The translations under genes and the position numbers were made by a program. 64,000 nucleotides of DNA from positions 15,124,768 to 15,188,767 of the forward strand of contig OW203745.1 of assembly GCA_934045075.1 (NCBI GenBank), in the 5' to 3' direction. The notes below the pieces were generated by a model. The model was not told where the DNA came from. It ran no database searches and saw only the letters and a list, made by a program, of their open reading frames with translations. This DNA is from Yponomeuta sedellus (lineage: Eukaryota > Arthropoda > Insecta > Lepidoptera > Yponomeutidae). This document shows positions 10,498-20,830 of this stretch, in pieces; the stretch's first letter is position 1; each line of letters begins with the position of its first letter.

Positions 10498-10873
10498 CTT
10501 CACACTCTCAGGTAAACTTTATTATTCGGATTATAATAATAATATATTTTTTTAAAAACCTATTTAGAGGTTAAAAATTTAACCCATGCCGGGATTCGAA
10601 CCCGCAACCTCTGGCACGGATAGCCAGAGGTTGCGGGTTCGAATCCCGGCATGGGTGAAATTTTTAACCTTTACCTAACCTTTTTTTAAAAACCTATTTA
10701 GAGGTTAAAAATTTCACCCATGCCGGGATTCGAACCCGCAACCTCTGGCTATCCGTGCCAGAGGTTGCGGGTTCGAATCCCGGCATGGGTGAAATTTTTA
10801 ACCTCTAAATAGGTTTTTAAAAAAATATATTATTATTATAATCCGAATAATAAAGTTTACCTGAGAGTGTGAA
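10498..10873. mobile_element. 376-bp palindrome made of SINE-B snap-backs
   Basis: Two back-to-back SINE-B hairpins (about 10561-10668 and 10690-10803) each fold at the anticodon arm. They lie inside outer arms of unrelated sequence: 10498-10553 is the reverse complement of 10818-10873 ('cttcacactctcaggtaaac' against 'gtttacctgagagtgtgaag'). The symmetry centre is near 10686. Confidence 0.8.
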
Positions 10874-11104
10874 GAGGCCCTAACCCATTCCCCACGGCTC
10901 CTTGTTAGCATCCCCGCATCGAGTGCCCTTCGGAATGCAACGTTACAAGCTACGACCACGAGCTTTGAGATTCACTGACTTCTCTCTCTGTAACTCTGTA
11001 TGCCTAGACGGGTTCATGTTTCACGATGTTTGCCTTTGCGACTGGCCCTGTTTGAACGTTATTACCTACTGCGGTTAAGCTACAAAGGAGGGTAATACTT
11101 TTAC
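10874..11104. other. Non-coding stretch
   Basis: Unclassified sequence between two repeats; no coding signal. Confidence 0.3.
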
Positions 11105-11275
11105 AGCCGGTAGACAACGGCTTAGCATGCCTTGCAAAGCACGGAAGTGCTCGGAAAAGATGCCACTAGCGGTAGTCACGGGACGGTCACCCATCCTGCA
11201 CCTGACCGCGCCTGTTATTGCTTAACTGAAGTGATTGATTCCAATCACTCGGTTCGGCTAGGCCACGAGCGCTTC
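11105..11275 (-). repeat. SINE-A 5' half
   Basis: Contains the complement of the family's 5' end ('ggccacgagcgcttc') and the 'ccaatcactcggttcg' block; the 3' half is absent. Confidence 0.75.
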
Positions 11276-11533
11276 ACATTTAACAAACTTTACTTTAACA
11301 CATCACAGGACATTAATATTTATCACAGAATAAAAAAACAGAGTTTAGTGCGGTGCGCGTAATATAGGAGCAGCGCGTTGATTCTGTAACTTTTCAGGTA
11401 TCTGAATGTTTACTTAGTTTTGCCGAATAGTTGTGATGCGTAACATCACACTAATACCATAACGTTGAAAGTTTGTGAGTGTGTGGGCTGGAGCGATTAT
11501 AATAAAATTTGGTATCGAGTTAGCTGACGCCTA
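11276..11533. other. Non-coding stretch
   Basis: AT-rich sequence between SINE-A copies, unclassified. Confidence 0.3.
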
Positions 11534-11895
11534 GAAGCGCTCGTGGCCTAGGCGAACCGAGTGATTGGAACCAATCACTTGGTTAAGCAACAACAGGCGC
11601 GGTCAGGTACGGGATGGGTGAGCGTCCCGTGACTACCGCTAGTGGCATTTTTTCCGAGCGCTTCTGTGCTTCACAAGGCACGTTAAGCCGTTGGTGCCGG
11701 CTGTCATATAATGGCAGTCGTTAAGCCATGTCAGAGGCCTTAGGGGCGGCTTGATAACTTCTGACAGTAAGGCCCGCCACTGTCTTACAATCCTCCACCA
11801 ACCCGGACTTGGTCCCCGTGGTGGAGTATGGCCTAACCTTCCTGCGATGCAGGAAGAGACCCGTGCCCCAGCAGTGGGGACATACAAGGGTTGAT
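11534..11895 (+). mobile_element. SINE-A, full length
   Basis: A complete copy from 'gaagcgctcgtggcctagg' to 'gggacatacaagggttgata'. It is a good reference for the family: about 362 bp, with no protein-coding constraint visible. Confidence 0.85.
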
Positions 11896-12384
11896 AATGT
11901 ATAGCTGACGCCCTGGTTTTACACATAGGCTACGTTTTACAGCGGGAAAATATCTTATTCCCATGTGAAATTCGATAAACCAAGGGTAACAGTCGCGGCC
12001 TCCACACGTTTGCTCCAACGGTTGTCGGTTCTTCCACCGCTCTTCAGCCCACTGCCACTTCAGCTCGCTAACTCACTGAGCTATGTCGATAACTTTGGTT
12101 CTCTGTCGGCGTTCAGTCAGGCGACAGTCAATTCCATCTGTCTGGTTAGACTGACGGCAAACTGATTATCTATTTAGTGGATTGATGGACCAGACTGACC
12201 GATATTCAATTATTTTGATGCTTCATCAGTCTGGCATCAATACGAGCTTGATCAAGGACTGAAATGACGCCAGACTGAATGTTTAAACTCCTTCTTAGAC
12301 CGTCATTAAGCCGTATTCAACCACACTGCTGGACGTAGACTTTCTCTGGCACGCCACTTCAGCTGTCTGTCAGTCATAAATGTT
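11896..12384. other. Non-coding stretch
   Basis: Unclassified sequence. Short words such as 'cagactga' and 'gactga' recur several times at 12100-12290, possibly a worn minisatellite. Confidence 0.3.
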
Positions 12385-12828
12385 TTTTATGTATTCTTTA
12401 AACGTCCCGCTTCAGGGACTTTCTCTCAGACAGAGAGTATGGGCTTAATACCACGCGCGCCCACTGGGGATTGGCAATTTGAAGTGCTGAGATATTTCAA
12501 CATCTCAGACTCAGGTTTTCCCACGATGTTGTCCTTTACAGTTGATATCAACCCTTGTATGTCCCCACTGCTGGGGCATGGGTCTTTTCCTGCATCGCAG
12601 GAGAGTTCGGCCTGTTCCACCACGGGGGCCAAGTACGGGTTGGTGGAGGATTGTAAGACTAAGCCGTTGGTGCCGACTGTCGTGTAATGGCAGTCGTTAA
12701 GCCATGTCAGAGGCCTTATGGGCGGCTTGATAACTTCTGACAGTAAGGCCCGCCACTGTCTTACAATCCTCCACCAACCCTTTACAGTTAACGAGTGGTA
12801 CTGCTATTACAACTTCACAAAAATTCAG
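12385..12828 (-). mobile_element. SINE-E copy interrupted by a SINE-A dimer
   Basis: 'acgatgttgtcctttacagt' (about 12523) and 'gagtggtactgctattacaa' (about 12793) are consecutive parts of SINE-E on the - strand (sense 'gtgaaggaaaacatcgtgag'). They are separated by the SINE-A dimer at 12544-12778. Confidence 0.65.
12533..12789. mobile_element. Inverted SINE-A dimer with 11-bp target duplication
   Basis: A minus-oriented SINE-A segment (12544-12657) is joined to a plus-oriented one (12658-12778). The two share 23 bp as inverted arms ('ggaggattgtaagac' against 'gtcttacaatcctcc'). The unit is enclosed by 'cctttacagtt' at 12533-12543 and 12779-12789. The empty site is an intact SINE-E sequence, so the dimer entered as one unit. 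Confidence 0.8.
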
Positions 12829-12930
12829 TCTGTTAGCTTTTAGAATATACCTCGGGCTCTAGAGTAGGCTTCGGTTTTTGCCGAAAGCACACGATTGTAA
12901 TACTACTTCCAGCGCTGTATAAAACTTTTC
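12829..12930. repeat. MITE-N half
   Basis: Begins with the N terminal repeat 'cagtctgttagctttt', then 'tatacctcggg' and 'gtaggcttcggtttttgccg'. A complete N element is at 62413-62597. Here the other end is missing. Confidence 0.6.
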
Positions 12931-12995
12931 TTATTAAGTTAATTCAATTAAATATACTCGTAATTGTCACATTAGTTCCGATGTTTCTATGACAC

Positions 12996-13452
12996 AAAAA
13001 AATATTTAAAAAAATAAAAGAACCCGACTGCAGTGATAAATCAACTGAAAGGGGAAAAATAAGATAATATTATTTTCAAATGCTAATGTCGAATCAGAAG
13101 AGTTCATGCTGCTTTCTTTACTTGAGGGACCAAATAATATAACTTTATAAGCATTATTTGCTCAAACTGTTGCATTTATTATTTTATATAAAATGATGCA
13201 GTCGGGACCCATTAGAGGACTTTAAACAAACAGTAATGGGTCCCGACTGCATCATTTTATATAAAATAATAAATGCAACAGTTTGAGCAAATAATGCTTA
13301 TAAAGTTATATTATTTGGTCCCTCAAGTAAAGAAAGCAGCATGAACTCTTCTGATTCGACATTAGCATTTGAAAATAATATTATCTTATTTTTCCCCTTT
13401 CAGTTGATTTATCACTGCAGTCGGGTTCTTTTATTTTTTTAAATATTTTTTT
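12996..13452. mobile_element. Large palindrome, about 219-bp arms, 19-bp loop
   Basis: By eye, arms 12996-13214 and 13234-13452 are reverse complements along their whole length with few or no mismatches. The loop (13215-13233) is 'gaggactttaaacaaacag'. 'cccgactgcag' lies near both outer ends and 'gcagtcgggaccc' at the inner ends; the former resembles 'ctgcagtcggg' at 16902. No frame of note. It may be a foldback transposon, an inverted dimer of a non-autonomous element, or a hairpin-RNA source. Confidence 0.85.
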
Positions 13453-14931
13453 ATTTTTGACCTTTTAGTGACTCAGTAAAACGATAAAATTTAAAGGTCC
13501 ATCTGTTCTGTTTACATGCTTTAAATCGTTATAGGTATTATTTTATTTCCTAAATGAATTTTAGTTTATTGCTTTATTTTCTTTTGTTCGACAATGGACA
13601 TGTCTCGGCAAATCATAAATATTTTTACTGATATACTTGTTTGATATAGTCATAGGTACCACCTGCCTGCATTAAAAATTTATGTCGTACGATATTTTTT
13701 AGCTAGTATAATGAATATGGTCTAATGGTGTTAAACTATCTAGAATATTTGCAAAGGAAACGACAGATTTTTTTCTTTATTATCCTTACATAAATTGTCT
13801 GTTTTTTATGTAGCATAAACGCTCCACTGCACCTAGTTATTTAATGTTAACGATTGTAGGTGGGGACTGGAATAGTCACGAATTATCTCTTCGACCTGAA
13901 CGGCGCTCAGCTTTCGACATCTCCAGAGTAGAATTCTTCGTGCTTGCATTGCTGGGCCCAGTCTACGGTCTCGCTAATTACTTAGAATAATGACTTTTAA
14001 ATGGGAACATAAATGGTCTGAGCCTTCAGCCGCGGCCTGTACAAAGGCGCGACAGGTTTCATCCTAACAGCAACTTTAAGTAACTGTCGCGGCCTTCGGC
14101 CGCGCTAATAGTCTCTCCATTTGGCATCAGCGTAAATAGAGCTCAGCATTTGGAATCGCCGTGGGAGTATTCCTCTAGCCCGCTTCACAGCCTTCGGCCG
14201 TGCCGCGACCTGTATTGAGCTCGGCCTTCAACCTCGTCGCGGCAAGTTTCCTCGCAGCCGCATGATGGGGCTCGGCCTTCGGCCTGGCGTAGTTATTTAG
14301 AGTTGTGGCATGGGCGTGGAGACATACAAAATCTTGGTTTTCTGAATGCCAAAATATTACCGGTATTAAAATGAAACTATAACAAATTCATCTTGAGGTG
14401 GCCCCCTAAAGCATTGAAAAATTTTACTGAATATTTAGGTGTAGATAAGCAATCTTTGGTCTCACAAGTGAACAGGAAACCTAACACAAAATCATAATCT
14501 TATTTTCGGAGGAAACGAGATAAAATTCGTTAAGATGAATAGAGCTAGAATTTTTTAAAATTTCATGGGTCCTACGATACGAGGTCACGGAGGATCCGTC
14601 TTCGGTTACCAGTGAGAGCGTTCAAATATTATTTATCATTTATTGTTTCTTCTTTGAACCCAGCTTGTCTGACTATGACCGCACAGGGGAAAAGGAGTTA
14701 CATGCTACACTTTACATATTTTGTTCAGTTAGTTTTGGTCTAAGTGTCAGTAGGAAATTAATATCAGTGTTAAGAAACTAATTATTTTTGCTCAAACATG
14801 CTCGGAAATGTTTGTGTTATTACCATGAAATAAAGCCACAAAGTTTCTCTTTTATGGCTCCCGCCTCACTTTACTGGCATAAGCCAGTAAAGTAAGTATG
14901 AAAATCCATTACCGTCCGCTGCTCTAACTTT
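13453..14931. other. Non-coding stretch with GGCCTTCGGCC motifs
   Basis: No gene. Between 14030 and 14295 the self-complementary word 'ggccttcggcc' or close variants occurs about four times (14091, 14190, 14222, 14271) in a GC-rich island within AT-rich DNA. A SINE-A-like scrap ('gtggagacatacaaaa') is at about 14316. Confidence 0.45.
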
Positions 14932-15529
14932 TTAAATTTACTTACTAAAATTAAACTGACCAAGGAAAAATTACATACAGCCAACCACCTACTAAGTTAT
15001 GTAAGCATACTTGCAAGATTAAAAAAAAATCAATCTATGGTATAGGTTTTTGTGCGGTTAAACATGGTGCTCAAATATGTTAGTGTATTTAAAAAATAAA
15101 AAAGGCGGCAAACTAAACTATTATTTCTTAATTACCTAGTAATTATTTTAATATTAATATTTCCTCGCATTGTTTGAGAAAAGCATTATACAATCCTCGG
15201 CCGGAACAGGGATTGCAGGACTCGTTCTAGTTAAATTTACTTACTAAAATTAAACTGACCAAGGAAAAATTACATACAGCCAACCACCTACTAAGTTATG
15301 TAAGCATACTTGCAAGATTAAAAAAAAATCAATCTATGGTATAGGTTTTTGTGCGGTTAAACATGGTGCTCAAATATGTTAGTGTATTTAAAAAATAAAA
15401 AAGGCGGCAAACTAAACTATTATTTCTTAATTACTTAGTAATTATTTTAATATTAATATTTCCTCGCATTGTTTGAGAAAAGCATTATACAGTCCTCGGC
15501 CGGAACAGGGATTGCAGGACTCGTTCTAC
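14932..15529. repeat. 299-bp unit duplicated in tandem
   Basis: 14932-15230 and 15231-15529 match almost base for base. I saw only a few differences, such as 'acctagtaat' against 'acttagtaat' and 'caatcctcgg' against 'cagtcctcgg'. Each starts 'ttaaatttacttact' and ends 'ggactcgttcta'. This is a very recent duplication or an assembly artefact; no coding frame. Confidence 0.9.
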
Positions 15530-16834
15530 GATTCGTCTACGACTCGGCCGTCTATCCCAAACTCGTCCAGCAATCCCTTACTTGTCGGCCTCTGCAGTAA
15601 TGTATTATTACCCCCTATGAGGTTGATATTTCTTAAATTAATGAGATAAACGAATGGCGTAGAAAGAAATAAACACTTTATAGGCATTATTTCTTTCAGC
15701 ACTTATACCGTTTCTATAGACGGTTTGTTTACATGTAGAGCAAAGCTGATATTATGTAAATTTATACATGTACTAGAATAAATATATGCCAGCGCCATCT
15801 AGTGGCTAAAAGTGGTACTGTAGGACAGGGTTTCAGCAAACAAGAAGAGAAACGTTATTTCAGCACGACAGCACGTATTTAGGGATCTATTTATTGAAGC
15901 AATATGAAACTTACTAAGGATTACGGATTAGTAACTGTACTACTCGCACCACAGCGCAAAGCGAGGTATATTACCTACGTCACTAGTCGTGCCAATTATT
16001 AGTGGACAGTCAGTATTGGTCGAAGTGATTGGTCGAGTGCTCAAATACTATCCACTTTTGTTTAATATTATGTAGGGCCTTCGGACAAAACCATACCGCA
16101 ATTTAGAACACAAACAGCGCCATCTGTGGTTGGGTAGAGGAACTAATGCTACAGTACTTTAATTACTTAGAAGTGAATATTATTTGTGTTGCGTTTGTTC
16201 TCTATTAATGCTGATTTTATGTAATCAACGACACCCGCAAAATTATCTTTTAAATACTTTGCACGTGTTAGGCGTAGTTAAACAAAATTATATTTTTTAA
16301 TTAAATGAATGATCTAGAAGGATCAAACCACTTTATAGGAATTATTTCTTTCCGCATTTGTACCGATTCTATAAATGGTTTGTTTACATGTAGACCAAAG
16401 CCGAAATTATGTATACACATGTATTAGAATAAATAAAATATAGCAGCGCCATCAAGTGGCTAAAAGTGATACTTTAATTGCTTAGAAGTAAATGTTATTT
16501 TTTGTTCCGTTGGTTCTCTATTAATGCTGATTTTATGTAACCTACGTCATCCGCAAAATTCTGTTTTAAATATTTCACACCTGTTAGGGGTAGTTCAATA
16601 AAATTAGTATTTGAATTCAATAAACTAAATATAACAGCGCCATCTAGTGGCTCCTAGCTGTACTTTAACGAAGCTTCTTAACGAATTTTATTTTTCGTCA
16701 CGGTTCTGATCGCATAATTATGATTTTATATAGCCTATGACACCCGCGCAAGGATGCCGAATCGAATGACACCTTGTTTAACAAAATCTGACCATTGGTT
16801 AAGGAGTTATGAGGGAACATAGAATCGGACATAC

Positions 16835-16865
<31 letters not shown>

Positions 16866-16937
16866 CGCACTAAACACATTACCCTCCTTTTGGGCTTCGC
16901 TGCAGTCGGGTAAATATATCCGATTCTATACGATAGT
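15530..16937. repeat. Complex repeat with 'cagcgccatctagtggc' units and CATA tract
   Basis: 'cagcgccatc' followed by 'tagtggc' or variants occurs near 15788, 16117, 16445 and 16634. Each is followed by similar sequence ('ttctctattaatgctgattt' near 16198 and 16513), so the block is an old tandem series. It ends with (CATA)n at about 16832-16865 and 'gcttcgctgcagtcgggtaa', which may be an element terminus. Class uncertain; a Helitron or non-autonomous LINE is possible. Confidence 0.45.
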
Positions 16938-17345
16938 AGCCAAGGTACACAGAGGTTGATACAACGAGTTCAGAACGCTTGCGCTCGTTTCTGTTTCCGC
17001 ATCCCTCCTCGATCCCATGTCAGTCCATACTTGGACGAAGCAAACCTCTTAAACATGCAGGCGCGTAGGCAGCTGCACTTTGCAACGTTGCTGTTCGGTG
17101 TCGTCCGGTGGAAAGCCCCCGCCTACCTTTACGATAAACTCAATTGGTCAGGACGCGATCAAAGGTATGGGGCGAGGGCTGTCATGCCGGCGTACCGGAC
17201 CGCAGCGTTTCGAGGAAGTTTTAGGTTTGCGGCGTCTAAGTGTTGGAATGATCTCCCTCCCCCTCTCCGCAGTGTGACTAGCAGGAATACATTTAAGCGA
17301 AAGCTGAAAATGTGCCTGCTATCCCTGCGGAAACATCCTCCTTAA
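16938..17345 (+). pseudogene. C-terminal remnant of a Jockey/CR1-like LINE ORF2
   Basis: The 130-residue frame starting 'MIQRVQNACARFCF' and holding 'SPYLDEANLLNMQARRQLH' and 'KCWNDLPPPLRS' matches the region after the RT domain of Jockey/CR1-type LINEs, where 'CWNDLP..LR' is typical. The RT core is missing, so the copy is 5'-truncated. It carries its 3' untranslated region, which contains the (TA)n tract, and probably ends at the (CT)n tail near 17972. Confidence 0.75.
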
Positions 17346-17373
17346 CCGAATCCCCCTGCAGTTCGCCTTTTAA

Positions 17374-17445
<72 letters not shown>
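17374..17445. repeat. (TA)n microsatellite
   Basis: About 72 bp of pure TA inside the LINE 3' untranslated region. The Ile-Tyr open frame across it is an artefact. Confidence 0.95.
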
Positions 17446-17447
<2 letters not shown>

Positions 17448-17972
17448 TTTTTCTCCTTTATGTCATGTTAACTTTAATTACATTAAGCTATTTTAATAAT
17501 TCCAATATGTACTTATTTGTTATTTCTTTGCTTATAATTATTTATTGGTACATATTTTTATTATCATATTATGTGCATTGTTACTTAGATATTCTATATT
17601 TAGTATATTTCACAGCATATTCTATTCTATTGACATTGTTTTATAAATATTATTTTTTATGTAAGATCTGTATGTAGGTATATTCTATACTTTATGTATA
17701 AATTGAAGAATAGGTGCTGAATGAAAATCAGTGTTGCAGGCCCGGCCTGCAGCAAATGCTGAGTCAGCTACCTGTTTGTGGCTGCGGAGATACAATGCCC
17801 TTCTAAATCGTAAATGTTTTTTTTATATATTGTATTCTTTGTTATATAATATTTTTCTTTGTTCTTTCTTTTCTTATTTGTCTGTATTATTTTAATATCG
17901 TTATGTGTGTTATGTGTATTGTATCTTTGTGGCTTCAAATAAATATCTCTCTCTCTCTCTCTCTCTCTCTGT
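17446..17972 (+). mobile_element. LINE 3' untranslated region and CT tail
   Basis: Sequence continuous with the ORF2 remnant. It has 'caggcccggcctgcag' near 17736 and ends 'ttcaaataaatat' followed by (CT)n at about 17946-17972, a polyadenylation-like signal and simple tail typical of these LINEs. Confidence 0.55.
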
Positions 17973-18057
17973 ATATTCTAAAAGTTAACAGACTGTACGT
18001 AACTTAGAAAATATATGTTATTGTGTGCCAAATATGGAACATAAATTATCTCATAGT

Positions 18058-18493
18058 ATAATCATGTGGGTACAGTGATATCGTTCCGATGTTAAACCTA
18101 ACTGCAAAGTAGGTAGTCGGGGCTGTAAGTAATGCAATTTGCTTAAGTCAGATGTCGCTGCCAGATAGTCAGATAGCCAGAGGTTGCGGGTTCGAATCCC
18201 GGCATGGGTGAAATTTTTAGCCTCTAAATAGGTTTTTAAATTTGTTCCTTAGCACGGGTTAGTGCATTAAAATAAAAATAGTATAATCATGTGGGTACAG
18301 TGATATCGTTCCGATGTTAAACCTAACTGCAAAGTAGGTAGTCGGGGCTGTAAGTAATGCAATTTGCCGTGAATAAATAATGTCGTGAGTCGCCCATTGG
18401 CTCAATTGGTAGAGCGCTGGCACGGATAGCCAGAGGTTGCGGGTTCGAATCCCGGCATGGGTGAAATTTTTAGCCTCTAAATAGGTTTTTAAA
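18058..18493 (+). mobile_element. Two SINE-B copies in direct tandem
   Basis: The leader 'gatatcgttccgatgttaaa' begins at about 18078 and again at about 18302. The first copy (to about 18283) has lost its A box ('tgccagatagtcagatagcc'). The second has A box 'tggctcaattgg', B box and tail, and its tail stops 23 bp before the acceptor of the next exon. Confidence 0.8.
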
Positions 18494-18516
18494 TAAATTA
18501 TCTCATTCTCCCACAG

Positions 18517-18896
18517 AATTAAACGCAACCAGAACCTCCGAGGCTCCAATGGAGACGGACGAAGACATTTTGTACCAAAAGGACGTGTCCTTTTCAGCGG
18601 AGCTCGAAGTTGCACCGTCCAGTAAACTTAGTCAAGTAACTTATAGTCCCAAAGAACCCCAACATATCTCGGAGAAGAGACCTACGACTGCCGCACCCCA
18701 TCACATATCTAAGGAAGAGACCATAGTGATAAGTGGAGAAAGATCGAAGGAGGTGGACGGACTGCAGAGTCTGATGGAAGACGGCGTCAGCAACATGGAC
18801 TTGAACATCATAGCTGATGATGACGACGAGGAGTTAGTGAAGGAAGCAAGTGACCATTTGAAAGTGACCACGCAAGGGCCAAGTTTAGAGCAAAAG
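18517..18896 (+). CDS. Acidic linker exon of the EGF/laminin-G gene
   Basis: A 380-nt exon between the acceptor 'tctcattctcccacag' and the donor 'gtaagc'. The two leading bases complete the phase-1 codon left by the EGF exon, giving Glu, and 126 codons then end in phase 0 before the donor. The frame is open throughout. The product is hydrophilic and acidic ('ADDDDEELVKEASDHL' near the end, 'METDEDILYQKD' near the start), rich in Ser, Thr, Glu and Lys, with no cysteines, so it is probably a flexible spacer between modules. I recognise no domain. Its place in the gene rests on phase compatibility and splice-site quality; an independent gene is possible but less likely. Confidence 0.6.
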
Positions 18897-20179
18897 GTAA
18901 GCTATGCTCGATCTGTAAGACTAAGGGTGCACGTGGGGCGTAGACGGGGCGATGACACTGTCTTTTCAATTTGCTTTTATGCAAAATGTACTGAAACGAC
19001 GGGACGTAGCTCACACAGGTAAGACGGAGCGAGGACGCGTATGTAACGTGTCGCGCCTCCGTTCTGTCCTCGGCTCACGCCTCCTCTGTGTAGTCTGCGC
19101 CTAATATATCTATGCAATATAATGGCCATTAAACTACACTTAGGTAAGTGTAGTTTAATAAAATGGTCATTGCATACTCGAAATTACGTCACGAAATTAA
19201 AGCAGATGCAAAACTAAGTACCACAGTTTTAATTTCGTTTTGTCCTAAACTACTCAAAAAAGTTTAAAAAAGTTTTTTTTTCAACCATGTGTTAAAAGAA
19301 AGTTACCTACTATGCAGACACACAAAATCAGATACGAAACTCTATTTCGAAAGTCTTACCTTGTGCACTTAAAAAGTTATTGCAATTTTAAAAGTGTGAT
19401 ACTTACTCGTAGTTTTGCTGGCCAGTGTACTTCTAGCTACTTCTATCCCTACAGGAACAAATCTGTCTTTTCCCGATTTCTCGAGAGGTTCTATACGATA
19501 AAAATTGGAACATCTTCCAATTTTAAACAAATTTGTTTTTTGAAAATGGTAAAAATGGCTTTTTTATTTTTCTTTAATTTAGTCTTACGACGGGCGGTAT
19601 ACGTAGTGGTTATATACTCTTTGGGCGATTCGTTGAACTGCTATTTAAAAAAAGATGAATTTGGAGTTTCAAATGATTTTGTGTAAAATTCATTGTACTC
19701 GTACTAAGAAAGCGAGTGAATGGAACGAAAAAGCTTGCGCGACCGACGCTGAAACTAAGTGAATGAAACATTTTTTTCTAAAAGCTAGTATTATTGTGTC
19801 TCTCATAGACACAGTTTTACTTACTAGTAAAATTTTATCTATGAGACACCATTTTAGTAACTTCTTAGGAAAAAAATGTTTCTGAAATTGTCATACAAAA
19901 TTGTCATATTGCGATATTGTTTCCATTTAATCTTATCGATACCCTTCGATATACCTTCGACATGACTGTTCAATAATTATTTTAAAAGACAAAGCATGTT
20001 TTTTTGTCTTTGACCCGATTATGTTGCGTTTCAAGCACGAAGATAGTTTTAAAATTATTCGATGGAATATTCTCAGTAATATACTAACACGGATTTCATT
20101 GACATCCGTGTATACTAACCAGATTTTGCGAATAATCTCTTAACCAGCTGTCAGTGCCTCTATATTGTCTACCCCCTAG
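18897..20179. other. Intron, mostly unclassified
   Basis: Two foldback motifs: 'aaactacactta' against 'aagtgtagttt' around 19131-19159, and 'gtgtctc..catag' against 'ctatgagacac' around 19796-19848. The 124-aa frame at 19312-19686 and others have no recognisable domain. 'acctttaaaat'-type AT-rich sequence fills the rest. Confidence 0.4.
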
Positions 20180-20288
20180 GTCCCAGGCGTGACGGTGGCG
20201 CCCTCCTGGACGGCGGCGGTGGAAAGTTGCAACTGCGGCCCTTGCGATGGCACCAGTTGCTCCTGCCGGGCCAGCAAATGCAAGCCTG
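20180..20288 (+). CDS. Cysteine-rich exon of the EGF/laminin-G gene
   Basis: A 109-nt exon between the acceptor 'tgtctaccccctag' and the donor 'gtaagt'. It starts in phase 0, matching the end of the 18517 exon, and ends in phase 1, matching the laminin-G exon at 43933. The 36 residues start 'VPGVTVAPSW' and hold six cysteines in 'CNCGPCDGTSCSCRASKC' (positions 17, 19, 22, 27, 29, 34). The spacing is too tight for a normal EGF module; it may be a small disulfide knot or a linker. GC content is well above the surrounding intron. Role inferred only from position. Confidence 0.6.
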
Positions 20289-20322
20289 GTAAGTGTTAGC
20301 GTCGTAAGTTGAGTTAAGCTTA

Positions 20323-20638
20323 GTGCAGTCTGTTAGCTTTCAGAATATACCTCGGCTACTATCGGATAGACTGATTATATTGCAATTAACCGGGGGGTGG
20401 GCAGCAGCGCCCCCTGTAGTACAAGTCCATCAAACTGCGATTCCCAACCCGCATGCCCAGCGTGGAATTATGGGCATTACCCCCTATGATAGCACAAAGT
20501 GGCGCTCTTTAGGGGAGGGCTATGTTCAGCAGTGGACTAGTATATTTATTTAGTATAGTTATTTATACCTTTACATAACTTTTTAATATAGTGAAGAAAA
20601 GTTTTATACAGAGCAGGAAGTAGTATTACACTCGTGCC
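20323..20638. mobile_element. MITE-N copy split by an RTE tail
   Basis: The left N end ('cagtctgttagctttcagaa') starts 36 bp after the exon donor. The inner N sequence ('gtgaagaaaagttttataca') resumes near 20591. Between them is an RTE-type 3' end. Confidence 0.6.
20391..20546 (+). repeat. RTE-type LINE 3' end
   Basis: 'ggggtgggcagcagcgcccc' to 'gttcagcagtggactag', matching the blocks at 3367 and 41829. Confidence 0.7.
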
Positions 20639-20830
20639 GGCTGCCGCCGATAGATGGCAGTCGTTAAGTCAAGAGAGGCCTTAGGGCGGCTTAAAAACTT
20701 CTGACAGTAAGACCAGCCACTAGTCTTGCAATCCTCCACCAATCCGGACTAGGCCCCCGTGGTGGAGTATAGCCTATACCTTCTTCTGGGAAGGGACCCG
20801 TGCCCCTCCGTGGGGGCATAATGGGTTGAT
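20639..20830 (+). repeat. SINE-A, diverged copy
   Basis: It keeps the order 'gccggctgccgccgatag', 'gacagtaagaccagccac', 'ggcccccgtggtggagtat', 'ataatgggttgat', but with many substitutions. Similar to 58683-58935, which suggests an older subfamily. Confidence 0.65.

Noticed and set aside
11639..11926. Conserved 'YVPTAGARVSSCIAGRLGHT' protein family
   Set aside because: It appears only where SINE-A is present, and in other copies is broken by stops; a repeat translation.
17312..17677. 121-aa membrane-like protein
   Set aside because: It is made by the (TA)n tract (Ile-Tyr repeats) and AT-rich LINE 3' untranslated sequence.
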